Positions 9,157 through 17,778 of a stretch of DNA of 64,000 nucleotides are shown here, one piece after another. Both the position numbers and the translations under genes were made by a program. The notes beneath the pieces are model-generated. The model made no database searches and was not told the DNA's origin. It saw only the letters and a program-made list of their open reading frames with translations. How positions within the stretch are numbered: position 1 is the first letter of the stretch; every line of letters begins with the position of its first letter. Origin of the DNA: an uncultured Bacteroidales bacterium (GTDB lineage: Bacteria > Bacteroidota > Bacteroidia > Bacteroidales > Muribaculaceae); the NCBI GenBank assembly GCA_902793405.1, contig CADBDH010000005.1, positions 58,619 to 122,618 of the forward strand, read 5' to 3'.

Positions 9157-10185
9157 ATGAAAATCGGAAATATTGACTTGGGCGAACGCCCTGTGATGCT
9201 GGCACCCATGGAGGATGTGACTGACCAATCGTTCAGACTCATCTGCCGTGAGCAGGGGGCCGATATGGTCTATACCGAATTCGTTAGTGCCGACGCATTG
9301 ATACGCAGCATCGAACGCTCGTTCCAGAAGATGGCGATTGCCCCTGGCGAGCGTCCAGCCGCTATCCAGATCTATGGACGATACAAGGACGCCATGGTCG
9401 AGGCGGCCCGCATCGCTGCCACTGCCAAACCCGATTTTATCGACATCAACTGGGGCTGTCCCGTCAAGAAGATTGCGGGCAAGGGCTCGGGGGCCGGCAT
9501 GCTGCGCAACGTGCCGCTGCTGCTCGAGATTACCCGTGCCGTGGTCGATGCCGTCGACCTGCCGGTAACAGTAAAAACCCGTCTGGGCTGGGACCATGAC
9601 AACAAAATCATCGTCGACCTGGCCGAGCAGCTGCAGGATTGCGGCATCGCGGCGCTCACCATACACGGGCGCACGCGTTCCCAAATCTACAGCGGCGAGG
9701 CCGACTGGACCCTCATCGGCGAGGTCAAGAACAACCCCCGCATGAAGATTCCCATCATCGGCAACGGCGACGTGACTACCCCGCAGCGCCTCAAGGAGTG
9801 CTTTGACCGCTATGGTGTCGACGGCGTGATGGTGGGCCGCGCCAGCATCGGTGCGCCATGGATTTTCAGGGAGATGAAGCAGTACCTGCTCACGGGCGAG
9901 GTTCCCGCCATCAGCAATACCGAGAAAATGGCGTTGATTCGCCGCCAGATTGACGAGAGCATCGACCGCATCGACGAGTACCGCGGCATCCTCCACATCC
10001 GCCGCCACCTGGCTGCCACACCGCTGTTCAAGGGTATCCGCAACTTCAGGCCGCTACGCATCGCCATGTTGCAGGCCAATACCCGCCAGGAACTCGACGC
10101 CATTCTCGACCATATCGAGAACGACATACTACCGAACATAGAAACTCAGGATCAAGATAATGATGATGAAACAAGGGTTAATTAG
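9157..10185 (+). CDS. dusB: tRNA-dihydrouridine synthase (DusB/Nir3 family)
   Basis: 342 aa. Dus enzymes are FMN flavoproteins that reduce uridines in tRNA to dihydrouridine in the cytoplasm. Visible motifs: MLAPMEDVTDQSFR at the start of the TIM barrel, the active-site INWGCP with its catalytic Cys, KIAGKGSGAGML, TVKTRLGW, IHGRTRSQ (RNA-binding Arg), GNGDVTTP and MVGRASIGAPWIF at the FMN phosphate site. A promoter lies 34 nt upstream. The 3' end overlaps the next gene by 26 nt, which implies translational coupling. The subclass (DusB rather than A or C) is inferred from overall similarity. Confidence 0.93.
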   Translation: MKIGNIDLGERPVMLAPMEDVTDQSFRLICREQGADMVYTEFVSADALIRSIERSFQKMAIAPGERPAAIQIYGRYKDAMVEAARIAATAKPDFIDINWGCPVKKIAGKGSGAGMLRNVPLLLEITRAVVDAVDLPVTVKTRLGWDHDNKIIVDLAEQLQDCGIAALTIHGRTRSQIYSGEADWTLIGEVKNNPRMKIPIIGNGDVTTPQRLKECFDRYGVDGVMVGRASIGAPWIFREMKQYLLTGEVPAISNTEKMALIRRQIDESIDRIDEYRGILHIRRHLAATPLFKGIRNFRPLRIAMLQANTRQELDAILDHIENDILPNIETQDQDNDDETRVN

Positions 10186-10873
10186 TATCATAATGATGGC
10201 TCTCGTGACGATGACTGGGCTTGCCCAGGCTACTCGCCACGAGGTCAAAGTGGGAAACTTTACCCGACTGTCGCTGGTGGACAACATCAACGTCAACTAT
10301 CGCTGCAACGCCGACTCGGCCGGCCTGGCGGTATTCACATGCCCACAAGATGTGGCCGACCGGCTCATGTTCACGTTGAACGCCAAGGGACGGCTGAGCA
10401 TACAGGTCGATGACGAGTATGAACGGATTGGCAAACTGCCCACCATCACCATTTACTCGTCGTCGCTCGACGAGGCCGAGAATGCAGGCGACAGCATCTT
10501 GAGAGTCTCGGAATTGCCGCCCATGAAGGAGTTCAAATTGCGCCTCATCGATAACGGCAAGGTGATTGCCAGGGGATTGAGAGCTTCGCAGCTCGAACTG
10601 CAAATCCTGAGCGGTAAAGGCAAGATCATTGCCGACGGCTCTTGCGACGACCTGTCGCTACGCCTTGTGGGAACCGGCGAGATTCAGGCCGACAATGTCA
10701 CCGCAACCAATGTGTCGTGCCGCATCATGGGCACCGGAAGGATTGGCTGTCACGTCAACGGCGGTGACCTCAAGGTGAGTGGCAGCGGCACGGGCAAGGT
10801 CTATTACAAGGGCAAGCCCAGCAAAGTCACCGTGCGCAAACTCGGCACCATCAAGGCGATTCCCATGGAATAG
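10160..10873 (+). CDS. Secreted GIN-domain (DUF2807) protein
   Basis: 237 aa with an N-terminal signal peptide (ending around TGLAQA). The rest is repetitive beta structure with a late run of short glycine-rich strands (SGKGKIIADGSCDDLSLRLV then GTGEIQADNV and GSGTGKVYYKG), typical of the right-handed beta-helix called the head GIN domain, formerly DUF2807. Its function is not established; adhesin and surface-scaffold roles have been suggested for the family. Three candidate ATG codons lie in tandem at 10160, 10163 and 10166, all inside the end of the dus gene, so expression is probably coupled to it. Confidence 0.8.
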   Translation: MMMKQGLISIIMMALVTMTGLAQATRHEVKVGNFTRLSLVDNINVNYRCNADSAGLAVFTCPQDVADRLMFTLNAKGRLSIQVDDEYERIGKLPTITIYSSSLDEAENAGDSILRVSELPPMKEFKLRLIDNGKVIARGLRASQLELQILSGKGKIIADGSCDDLSLRLVGTGEIQADNVTATNVSCRIMGTGRIGCHVNGGDLKVSGSGTGKVYYKGKPSKVTVRKLGTIKAIPME

Positions 10874-10944
10874 GCTTTAGGACAACTGATAATCGATAGA
10901 AATCATTAACAATAGATCAACCGCAAACTAAAAACGAAATAATC

Positions 10945-12345
10945 ATGTTTAAGAAAGAGACTTACATTGAGAGACGCAACGAGTTGAAAAAACTCGTGGG
11001 CGATGGTGTGATTCTGCTCTTTGGCAACAACGAGTCACCGTGTAACTATCCCAACAACGCTTATTATCCCTTCCGTCAGGACTCGTCGTTCCTGTACTAC
11101 TTCGGTCAACAGCGCGACGGTCTGGTGGGTGTGATCGACATCGACAACAATAAGGAAATCCTGGTGGGCGATGACATCGACATCGAGGATATCGTGTGGT
11201 ATGGCTCGGTAGACAGCGTGGCCGACATGGCTGCCCAGGTGGGCGTCGCCAACTCAGCCCCGATGAAACAGCTGCAGGTTATCTGTGACGAGGCCCGTGC
11301 CAAGGGCCGCCGCATCCATTTCCTGCCTCCTTACCGCCACGACACCAAAATCCAAATCATGGACCTGCTGGGCATCCATCCCGCCAAGCAGGCCGAAGCC
11401 GTCAGCCACGACCTGCGCATGGCCGTTATCAACATGCGCTCGGTAAAGACTGCTGAGGAAATCGTCGAACTGGAACGTGCCGCCGAGGTGGGCTACCTGA
11501 TGCACACTACCGCCATGCGCCTCATCAAGCCGGGCGTGACCGAGAAATACATCGGCGGACAGATTGACGGCATCGCCGAGAGCTATGGCGCCAAGACCAG
11601 TTTCGCCACCATCTTCTCGCAGCATGGCGAGATCATGCACGGCAACCCGTCGATGGCTCCGCTCGAGGCCGGCCGCCTCGCCCTGTGTGACTGCGGTGCC
11701 GAGACCATGGAGTTCTATTGCAGCGACAACACCCGCACGATGCCCGTCTCCGGCAAGTATGACCAGCGACAGCTGGAAATTTACCGCATCGTCGAGGAAT
11801 GCCACGACCTGGCCCTGGATATCTCCAAGCCCGGCATGAAATACATGGACGTGCACATGGCCGTTTGCCGCCGCATGACCGAGCGCCTCAAGGAACTGGG
11901 CCTGATGAAGGGCGATGTTGACGAGGCCGTTGCCGCCGGTGCCCACGCCATGTTCCTGCCTCACGGCCTGGGACACATGATGGGTATGGACGTGCACGAC
12001 ATGGAAGGTCTGGGACAGATTTATGTGGGCTTTGACCAGGAGACCCGCCCCAACCTGGAACAGTTCGGCACGAACTGCCTGCGCATGGGACGCCGCCTGC
12101 AGGAGGGCTTTGTCGTTACCGACGAGCCGGGCATCTACTTCATTCCCGCCCTCATCGACGACTGGCGCGCCAGTGGCCACTGCGCCGAGTTCCTGAACTT
12201 TGACAAACTGGAGACCTACAAGGACTTTGGCGGCATCCGCATCGAGGACGATATCCTCATCACCGCCGACGGTTGCCGATTCCTGGGCGAGAAGCGCATC
12301 CCCTATCATCCCCAGGACGTAGAAGACTTCATGGCTTCGTGCTAA
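10945..12345 (+). CDS. pepP: Xaa-Pro aminopeptidase (aminopeptidase P, M24B)
   Basis: 466 aa. It removes an N-terminal residue preceding proline, using two metal ions. The first about 130 residues form the aminopeptidase P N-terminal domain (NAYYPFRQDSSFLYYFG). The pita-bread catalytic domain follows with metal ligands in CDCGAETMEFYCSDNTRT (two Asp), HGLGHMMGMDVHD (His), TDEPGIYF (Glu) and GGIRIEDDIL (Glu). No signal peptide is seen, so it is cytoplasmic. It lies 71 nt after the GIN-domain gene with no terminator between, so it may belong to the same transcript. Confidence 0.93.
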   Translation: MFKKETYIERRNELKKLVGDGVILLFGNNESPCNYPNNAYYPFRQDSSFLYYFGQQRDGLVGVIDIDNNKEILVGDDIDIEDIVWYGSVDSVADMAAQVGVANSAPMKQLQVICDEARAKGRRIHFLPPYRHDTKIQIMDLLGIHPAKQAEAVSHDLRMAVINMRSVKTAEEIVELERAAEVGYLMHTTAMRLIKPGVTEKYIGGQIDGIAESYGAKTSFATIFSQHGEIMHGNPSMAPLEAGRLALCDCGAETMEFYCSDNTRTMPVSGKYDQRQLEIYRIVEECHDLALDISKPGMKYMDVHMAVCRRMTERLKELGLMKGDVDEAVAAGAHAMFLPHGLGHMMGMDVHDMEGLGQIYVGFDQETRPNLEQFGTNCLRMGRRLQEGFVVTDEPGIYFIPALIDDWRASGHCAEFLNFDKLETYKDFGGIRIEDDILITADGCRFLGEKRIPYHPQDVEDFMASC

Positions 12346-12382
12346 AGCACACCGCCCCCCTCAAGCGAGAGGAATATCAACA

Positions 12383-12422
12383 ACCAGGTCCGCCGGCAGA
12401 TGATCATGCTGGCGGACCTGGT
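12383..12422. terminator. Bidirectional terminator between convergent genes
   Basis: A 16-bp stem (12383-12398 with 12407-12422, one mismatch) with an 8-nt loop lies between pepP (+) and the zinc-ribbon gene (-). A GTTTTG tract follows on the plus side. Confidence 0.75.
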
Positions 12423-12440
12423 GTTTTGAGCTACATGCCC

Positions 12441-13034
12441 TTAGACTGAGGGCTCAATGTTGAGGCCGGCAATGATGATGCACAGCAGCAGGATAATCAG
12501 GACTGCAATGACCGCATAGGCTATCAGCTTGAAGGTGCGGCTGGGCAGGGTGCCGTTTTGATGCAGGCGGGGGCGCACTCCCTCGTTGTAGTGGCGGGGC
12601 ATTGTGCGCAGTTTGTCCTCGAAGTTGGTGTGTGGCGCCTGGCGCGAGGGCTTGGCCTCGTCGGCAACGGGTTTGGCCTCAGGCTTTTTGGGTTCTTCCC
12701 GGACGGGAGCTGGAGCCGGCTCGGGACGCTTGACGGCAGGCTTGGGCTGGTCAAAAGGCGCACTCAGGTCTGCCCCGCAATAAGGGCAGAAGCTGATGCC
12801 ACTGGGCAACTGCTTGCCGCAACTGTGACAATACTTGGTGCTGGTCTGACGAGAGGCCTCGACGCTGGCCGTGTGCCTGTAGGGGGCATCGCTGTCGTCA
12901 CGCACGACAAGGACGCCGTCAATGTAACGGCACACCGCAAGGCATTGCGGGCACACGAGCTGACTGTCGTGAATCACAAGTTCCTCTTGCGACACGGTCA
13001 TCTTTTTACCACATTGGGGGCACTTGAGTTCCAT
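12441..13034 (-). CDS. Zinc-ribbon membrane protein
   Basis: 197 aa. Two zinc ribbons occupy the N-terminal third: CPQCGKKM paired with CPQCLAVC, then CHSCGKQL paired with CPYCGADL. A Pro/Lys/Glu-rich linker (about residues 90-130) follows, with one C-terminal transmembrane helix (about 167-190, AYAVIAVLIILLLCIIIAGL). Topology suggests a tail-anchored protein with cytoplasmic zinc ribbons. No enzymatic domain is visible and the function is unknown. It is transcribed alone from its own promoter. Confidence 0.8.
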   Translation of the reverse strand: MELKCPQCGKKMTVSQEELVIHDSQLVCPQCLAVCRYIDGVLVVRDDSDAPYRHTASVEASRQTSTKYCHSCGKQLPSGISFCPYCGADLSAPFDQPKPAVKRPEPAPAPVREEPKKPEAKPVADEAKPSRQAPHTNFEDKLRTMPRHYNEGVRPRLHQNGTLPSRTFKLIAYAVIAVLIILLLCIIIAGLNIEPSV

Positions 13035-13059
13035 TTTTGTTTTCTACTTGTCGTGACCG

Positions 13060-13091
13060 CAAAAGTACTACATTACTGACAAAAATGCAAA
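13060..13091 (-). promoter_or_regulatory. Promoter of the zinc-ribbon gene
   Basis: On the minus strand, TTTG (13088-13091) and TACTTTTG (13060-13067) are separated by 20 nt. The -7 box ends 25 nt before the ATG. Confidence 0.75.
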
Positions 13092-13194
13092 TAATTTGCC
13101 TCATAGTCGTTTAGAAACCCCCAAAGATGGTCTCAAAAATGGCCTAAAAACAAAAAATGTTGCCTTTTTGCTTTTTCATGTTAATAATATCTAT

Positions 13195-13202
13195 TACTTT
13201 TG
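13195..13202 (+). promoter_or_regulatory. -7 box of the TPR protein gene
   Basis: TACTTTTG matches TAnnTTTG. The nearest TTG upstream (13168-13170) is 24 nt away, longer than usual. The ATG follows at 13246. Confidence 0.5.
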
Positions 13203-13245
13203 CACCCGCTAAAGTGTCGAAAACATTAAAATTAACGCAATAGAA

Positions 13246-13923
13246 ATGGCAAAAAAACAAAATCAAGCTGCCCGTACGACCCTGGAAGAAGTGAATGAAT
13301 CACTGACGTCGGCGGCACAACGCATTGAAGACAACAAGAAGTATATCAGCTGGGCTCTCGCTGCTATCGCAGTGATTGCATTACTGGCTGGTGGTTACAT
13401 TTTCCTCCACAACAAGAACCTGCAGGAGGCAAAGACCAAGATCGGCGATGCCGATATCGCCCTTCTTCAAGGTAATACCGACGAGGCATTGAAGGAATAT
13501 GAGAAGGTTGCCGATGCTTACGGCAACAAGACCGGCGAGCGCGCACACCTCAACGCAGCTATCCTGCTGTATGAAAAAGGTGAGTATGAGAAGGCTGCCA
13601 AGCACCTCGAGGAGTTCAGCCCCAAGGGCAACCTCATTGGTCCGGCTTCACAGTCGCTGCTGGGTGACTGCTACGTGAACCTGAAGAAAATGGACAAGGC
13701 TCTGAGCGCTTATGACAAGGCCATCAGCCTGGCTAACAACAACGAGACCTATGCTCCCGCTTTCATGATCAAGAAGGCTACCGTGCTCCACGAGCAGAAG
13801 AAGTATGCCGAGGAGGCCGCTATCTACCAGACCATCAAGGATCAGTATCCCATGTATGGCCAGATGACCGGTTTCAATGTTGACAAGTATTTGGAGCGTG
13901 CCAACGCACTTGCAGGCAAATAA
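13246..13923 (+). CDS. Membrane-anchored tetratricopeptide repeat protein
   Basis: 225 aa. A charged N-terminus is followed by one transmembrane helix (about residues 34-54, WALAAIAVIALLAGGYIFL) and then TPR-like helices (AYGNKTGERAHLNAAILLYE, GEYEKAAKHLEEF, LGDCYVNLKKMDKALSAYDK). The layout resembles YfgM/TPR_21-type envelope proteins, which assist periplasmic protein handling, with the TPR part facing the periplasm. A terminator follows, so it is a single-gene unit upstream of pyrH. The precise partner is unknown. Confidence 0.85.
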   Translation: MAKKQNQAARTTLEEVNESLTSAAQRIEDNKKYISWALAAIAVIALLAGGYIFLHNKNLQEAKTKIGDADIALLQGNTDEALKEYEKVADAYGNKTGERAHLNAAILLYEKGEYEKAAKHLEEFSPKGNLIGPASQSLLGDCYVNLKKMDKALSAYDKAISLANNNETYAPAFMIKKATVLHEQKKYAEEAAIYQTIKDQYPMYGQMTGFNVDKYLERANALAGK

Positions 13924-13950
13924 TCATCACATTATAATGATTTAAATCAT

Positions 13951-13990
13951 AAAGAGTTGGACAAAACATGGTTTTGTGCCAACTCTTTTT
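13951..13990 (+). terminator. Rho-independent terminator of the TPR gene
   Basis: AAAGAGTTGG plus ACAAAAC pairs with GTTTTGT plus CCAACTCTTT, with one bulged base and a tiny loop, and is followed by a T-run. It lies only about 20 nt before the pyrH start. Confidence 0.8.
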
Positions 13991-14012
13991 TCATAATAAC
14001 ACTAACAGAACT

Positions 14013-14726
14013 ATGACTCCAATCTATCATCGCATATTGCTCAAGCTCAGCGGCGAGTCGCTGGCAGCCGAGCAGGGCACCGGCATCGACGCACAGCGCG
14101 TAGCCGACTATGCTGCCCAGATCAAGGAAATCGTTGACGCTGGCGTACAGGTCGCCATCGTTGTGGGCGGCGGTAACATCTTCCGCGGCCTCAAGGGTGC
14201 CGCCCAGGGCTTTGACCGTGTGAAGGGCGACCAGATGGGCATGCTCGCCACCGTCATCAACGCACTGGCCATCTCGTCGGCCCTCGAGGCCATCGGCCAG
14301 CCCGCCCAGGTATTCACCGCCATCGGCATGTTCCCCATCGGCGAGCCTTACAGCAAGTGGCGCGCCATCGACGCCATGCAGGCCGGCAAGGTAGCCATCT
14401 GCTCCTGCGGCACGGGCAGCCCCTTCTTCACCACCGACACCGGCAGCACGCTGCGTGCCATCGAGGTCGAGGCCGACGTCATGCTCAAGGGCACCCGCGT
14501 GGACGGCATCTACACCGCCGACCCCGAGAAGGACCCCACGGCAACGAAATTTGACCGCATCACCTACGACGAAATCTACAACCGCGGCCTCAAGGTCATG
14601 GACATGACCGCCACTGTAATGGCCCGCGACAACAATCTGCCTATCCATGTGTTCAACATGGACGTAGTCGGCAACCTGCGCAAGGTGATGAGCGGCGAGC
14701 CCATCGGCACCGTTGTCACACTGTGA
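14013..14726 (+). CDS. pyrH: Uridylate (UMP) kinase
   Basis: 237 aa from the ATG at 14013. The frame extends upstream to 13968, but that part lies in the preceding terminator and lacks family similarity. PyrH phosphorylates UMP to UDP in pyrimidine nucleotide synthesis; it is a hexameric amino-acid-kinase-fold enzyme. Motifs: LLKLSGESL, VVGGGNIFRG, RVKGDQMGMLATVINALAIS, GTGSPFFTTDT, LKGTRVDGIYTADP and VFNMD. Its stop codon is followed at once by the hairpin-heptamer element at 14728. Confidence 0.97.
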   Translation: MTPIYHRILLKLSGESLAAEQGTGIDAQRVADYAAQIKEIVDAGVQVAIVVGGGNIFRGLKGAAQGFDRVKGDQMGMLATVINALAISSALEAIGQPAQVFTAIGMFPIGEPYSKWRAIDAMQAGKVAICSCGTGSPFFTTDTGSTLRAIEVEADVMLKGTRVDGIYTADPEKDPTATKFDRITYDEIYNRGLKVMDMTATVMARDNNLPIHVFNMDVVGNLRKVMSGEPIGTVVTL

Positions 14727-14727
14727 T

Positions 14728-14768
14728 GCGGGCTAACGCCCGCAGTTTAGGGTTTAGAGTTTAGGGGA
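14728..14768 (+). repeat. Hairpin plus TTTAGRG heptamer element after pyrH
   Basis: One base after the stop codon lies the hairpin GCGGGC-TAAC-GCCCGC (14728-14743). AG and then TTTAGGG TTTAGAG TTTAGGGG on the sense strand follow. The same plan is seen after gyrB, rdgB and trmH. Confidence 0.75.
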
Positions 14769-14806
14769 TCTGCGCTCCTAATGGAATTTATTCAAGACCT
14801 TACCTA

Positions 14807-14854
14807 TATCGTCCTGAGATAGTTTGAAAAAAGTCAAACTATTTCAGGACGATA
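14807..14854. terminator. Long stem-loop between convergent pyrH and LOG genes
   Basis: Arms of 21 nt (14807-14827 and 14834-14854, one mismatch) surround a 6-nt loop. It is placed to end transcription from both sides. Confidence 0.65.
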
Positions 14855-14900
14855 CTTTATTTCTGGAAAATAAAAGGTTGTTTTTGGTTGTTCCCCGTTG

Positions 14901-15881
14901 TTACGGTTGGTTGAAACAAGATTGCTCAGTTGATTGCTGGCTATAGGCCTGCAGGGTGGCCACGACTTCGTCGATGTCGTCGGTGATGGAGAGCAACAGG
15001 TTACGGTACTTGCCGGTGTTCATCAGGCGATCCATGAGGGGATAAACGGGGATTTCCTCGGTCCAGAATCGCTTGCCCAGGAAAATCATCGGGCTGGAGA
15101 AGCCGTAGGACAGGTAGTGGTTCTGCACCGCTTCCTGGAAAATCTCTTGCAGGGTTCCCGCGCTGCCCGGGGCATAGATGGTTCCGCCAAAGGCCAGCGT
15201 GAGGATATGGTCCTCGCGCAAGCTGTTCTCGAAGTACTTGGCGATGTGGGTGGCGAATGGCGTTGACGGCTCGTGGCCGTAGAGCCACGTGGGAATGCCC
15301 AGACTCACATACTCCTGCTGGGGATACTTGTCGATGACGCTGAAGGCGGTGCGCAGCCATCCTGCATCCCTGAACGACGGCGAGGGCATCATCATAGCTA
15401 GGGCGTCTTCCACGTCACGGGTCGAGAAGCCCGCCATCCAAGCTCCCAGGTGAGTCGCTTCCATGGCTCCAGGCCCACCACCGCTCAACATGACAAACCC
15501 CTCTTGGGTGAGCCGCTGGCTCAGCAAGGCTATGTCGCGGTAAATGCTGTCGGTCCTGAGCAGGGCATGCCCGCCCATGATGCCCACGCTGCGGCGATGG
15601 TCGTAGGTCTTGAAGAACCGTGCCAGCGCCGTGTGGATGCAGTGGTCGTGCAGGGTGCGCGCCAGCAACTCCTTCACATTGTTGGTGTGCTGTCCCATCG
15701 CCTTGTAGCGCTGATAAATCACACTGTCAAAGCAACGGTCAAAACTGCTCTCATCGTCGGGGTCGAAGCCTTCATAGAGTTCGGCCGGATGGTAGAGCGA
15801 CTTGCGCGACACGTCATAGGGCACCTCGGCCAGATAGGCCATCACGTCCTTCAGTTCTTCATATCCTGTTGAGGTAATCAT
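14901..15881 (-). CDS. LOG-family Rossmann-fold nucleotide-binding protein
   Basis: 326 aa. The core carries the LOG/lysine-decarboxylase-like signatures MLSGGGPGAMEATHLG and PGSAGTLQEIFQEA (family PGGxGTxxE, here with SAG instead of GGxG at the second position). LOG proteins are phosphoribohydrolases acting on nucleoside monophosphates; those with long extra regions, like this one with about 100 N-terminal residues, resemble the nucleotidase branch. It is cytoplasmic and transcribed alone. The exact substrate is not predictable here. The Ala in the second motif could alter activity. Confidence 0.82.
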   Translation of the reverse strand: MITSTGYEELKDVMAYLAEVPYDVSRKSLYHPAELYEGFDPDDESSFDRCFDSVIYQRYKAMGQHTNNVKELLARTLHDHCIHTALARFFKTYDHRRSVGIMGGHALLRTDSIYRDIALLSQRLTQEGFVMLSGGGPGAMEATHLGAWMAGFSTRDVEDALAMMMPSPSFRDAGWLRTAFSVIDKYPQQEYVSLGIPTWLYGHEPSTPFATHIAKYFENSLREDHILTLAFGGTIYAPGSAGTLQEIFQEAVQNHYLSYGFSSPMIFLGKRFWTEEIPVYPLMDRLMNTGKYRNLLLSITDDIDEVVATLQAYSQQSTEQSCFNQP

Positions 15882-15927
15882 CGGCTTGTCTTTTTTAGTA
15901 TCAGAGGATGAAATGTTGTGATTGCAG

Positions 15928-15935
15928 CAAAGTTA
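15928..15935 (-). promoter_or_regulatory. -7 box of the LOG gene
   Basis: TAACTTTG on the minus strand, about 46 nt before the ATG. No clear TTTG sits at the -33 position. Confidence 0.4.
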
Positions 15936-16063
15936 GCACTTATTTGCCTCATTTTCCAGCGTTTTTAACAGTTTTGGATTGTTAAAAAATGTAATAATAT
16001 GGTGATATGGGGTAAAAATGCCATTTTTAGTGACTTTTTGCCCACAAATTGGCGTTGCGATAG

Positions 16064-16071
16064 TAATTTTG
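16064..16071 (+). promoter_or_regulatory. -7 box of the FadL-like gene
   Basis: TAATTTTG with TTTG at 16037-16040, 23 nt away, a little long. The ATG follows at 16124. Confidence 0.45.
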
Positions 16072-16123
16072 TAGCCTCAAAATCTCCACTTCAGGTTTGT
16101 ATATATTAAAAAATGTGATAGCA

Positions 16124-17587
16124 ATGAAAAGAATTACAACATTAGTACTCTGTGTCGCTTCCGTGTGCTCGACTGCATTTGCCGGTGGCCTGCTGCATAA
16201 CACCAACCAGCACATCGCTTTCATGCGCATGATGGCTCGTGGCGCTAGCCATGAGATCGACGCCGTCTATACCAACCCCGCCGGTCTGGCCTTTATGGAC
16301 CATGACGGCTGGACCCTGTCGCTGAACATCCAGAGCGCCTCGCAGAGGCGTGACGTGCTCACCACGTTTGCTCTCTTCCCCGAGCCCGACCACACCCGCC
16401 TGTACAAGGGCAAGGCCGAGGCTCCCGTGATTCCGTCGCTCTATGGCGCCTACAAGAAGGACCGCTGGACGTTCTCGGGTTTCTTCGGTTTCACCGGTGG
16501 TGGTGGCAAGTGTAACTTCGACAGCGGACTGCCCGTGTTTGACGCAAGCATCATGGCCGGCATCTATGGCCAGACCGCAGGTCTGAAGAAGACGTTGGCC
16601 GAGAATCCCGCTACGGCTCCTATCCTTGCCGACCCGCGCATCGCATCCTTGCTGCCCTTGACGGCCGACAAGTATGACATCAACTCGGCAATGAAGGGCC
16701 GCCAGTACATTTACGGCCTGCAGCTGGGTGCCACCTACAAGCCCCTGGATTGGCTGAGTGCCTATGCCGGTGTCCGCATGAACTACTTCGACGGCAATTA
16801 CACGGGCTTTGTCAAGGTGATGCCCAAGCCCGACATGGCCTCGACGGTTCAACAAATTGCTCTTGCCTATCCCCAACTGGCTTCTACGTTGAACACTCTG
16901 GTTAACCAGAATGGCGAAATGGCCAACATCGAACTCGACTGTTCACAGACCGGTTGGGGCATCACGCCCATCATCGGCGTGGACCTCGTGTGGAAAGGCT
17001 TTACCCTTGCAGCCAAGTATGAGTTCAAGACCAACCTCAACATCGAGAACGACACCAAGAAGGCCACTGCCGAGCCCGCCGCATTTGAGACGGCCCTCAA
17101 CGACTACAAGCATGGCGTGAACACCCCCAACGACCTGCCCGCAGTATTCTATGCCGCTCTGGGTTATGAGTTCATCCCCAAGAAGTTGCGCGCTACCGTC
17201 GAGTATCACTACTACGACGACAAGCATGCCGAGATGGCCCATGACAAGCAGAAGGCCCTGCGTCACGGCACTCACGAGGTGCTGGCCGGCGTGGAATGGG
17301 ACATCAACAAGATGTTCACCGTGAGCGCTGGTGCCCAGAACACCGACTACGGTTTGAGCAATGCCTTCCAGACCCACACCTCGTTCTCTTGCGACAGCTA
17401 CTCCATCGGCTTTGGTGGCGCTGTGAACGTCAACGAGAATATCAAAGTGAACGTGGGCTACTTCTGGACCACCTACAAGAAATATGACCGCAGCGAGGAG
17501 AACTACTTCAACACCACGCTGCCCGGTAAGGACACCTACAGCCGCACCAACAAGGTGTTTGGCGCCGGTATCGACTTCAAGTTCTAA
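16124..17587 (+). CDS. OmpP1/FadL-family outer membrane transporter
   Basis: 487 aa from the ATG at 16124, which opens a typical signal peptide (MKRITTLVLCVASVCSTAFAG); an in-frame ATG at 16097 would only add nine residues. Near the N-terminus NPAGLAFMDHDGWTLS matches the FadL/OmpP1 plug-region signature (asparagine-proline-alanine). The remainder alternates short strands with aromatic girdles and ends in FGAGIDFKF, a beta-barrel C-terminus with terminal Phe. FadL proteins carry hydrophobic molecules such as fatty acids across the outer membrane. A terminator follows immediately. Confidence 0.88.
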   Translation: MKRITTLVLCVASVCSTAFAGGLLHNTNQHIAFMRMMARGASHEIDAVYTNPAGLAFMDHDGWTLSLNIQSASQRRDVLTTFALFPEPDHTRLYKGKAEAPVIPSLYGAYKKDRWTFSGFFGFTGGGGKCNFDSGLPVFDASIMAGIYGQTAGLKKTLAENPATAPILADPRIASLLPLTADKYDINSAMKGRQYIYGLQLGATYKPLDWLSAYAGVRMNYFDGNYTGFVKVMPKPDMASTVQQIALAYPQLASTLNTLVNQNGEMANIELDCSQTGWGITPIIGVDLVWKGFTLAAKYEFKTNLNIENDTKKATAEPAAFETALNDYKHGVNTPNDLPAVFYAALGYEFIPKKLRATVEYHYYDDKHAEMAHDKQKALRHGTHEVLAGVEWDINKMFTVSAGAQNTDYGLSNAFQTHTSFSCDSYSIGFGGAVNVNENIKVNVGYFWTTYKKYDRSEENYFNTTLPGKDTYSRTNKVFGAGIDFKF

Positions 17588-17615
17588 AAGACAACTAAGA
17601 ATCTTTTCCTATAGG

Positions 17616-17656
17616 CAACGCCGCCACTCGACAGAGAAAATCGAGCGGCGGCGTTG
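17616..17656 (+). terminator. Rho-independent terminator of the FadL-like gene
   Basis: A 16-bp GC-rich stem (17616-17631 with 17641-17656, one mismatch) with a 9-nt loop, then ATTTT. Confidence 0.8.
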
Positions 17657-17730
17657 ATTTTCGGGCCCATCTTCTCATGCCGCAAAGGTGAAATATTATG
17701 CAGGAAAAACAACAATCCAGAAAATAAATG

Positions 17731-17738
17731 TACCTTTG
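17731..17738 (+). promoter_or_regulatory. -7 box that fixes the start of the deiminase gene
   Basis: TACCTTTG matches TAnnTTTG. It overlaps the first codons of the longest reading frame (from 17728), so the real start must lie downstream; the ATG at 17779 is chosen. Confidence 0.6.
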
Positions 17739-17778
17739 CGCTAATAATGAACCAATTCACCCATTAACTCATATTTTT

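Noticed and set aside
14744-14768. Telomere-like repeat indicating a linear replicon end
   Set aside because: TTTAGGG units are few, internal, and tied to gene ends at several loci.
17728-17778. Upstream start for the deiminase gene
   Set aside because: The codons overlap a good -7 promoter box, and the signal peptide begins at 17779.
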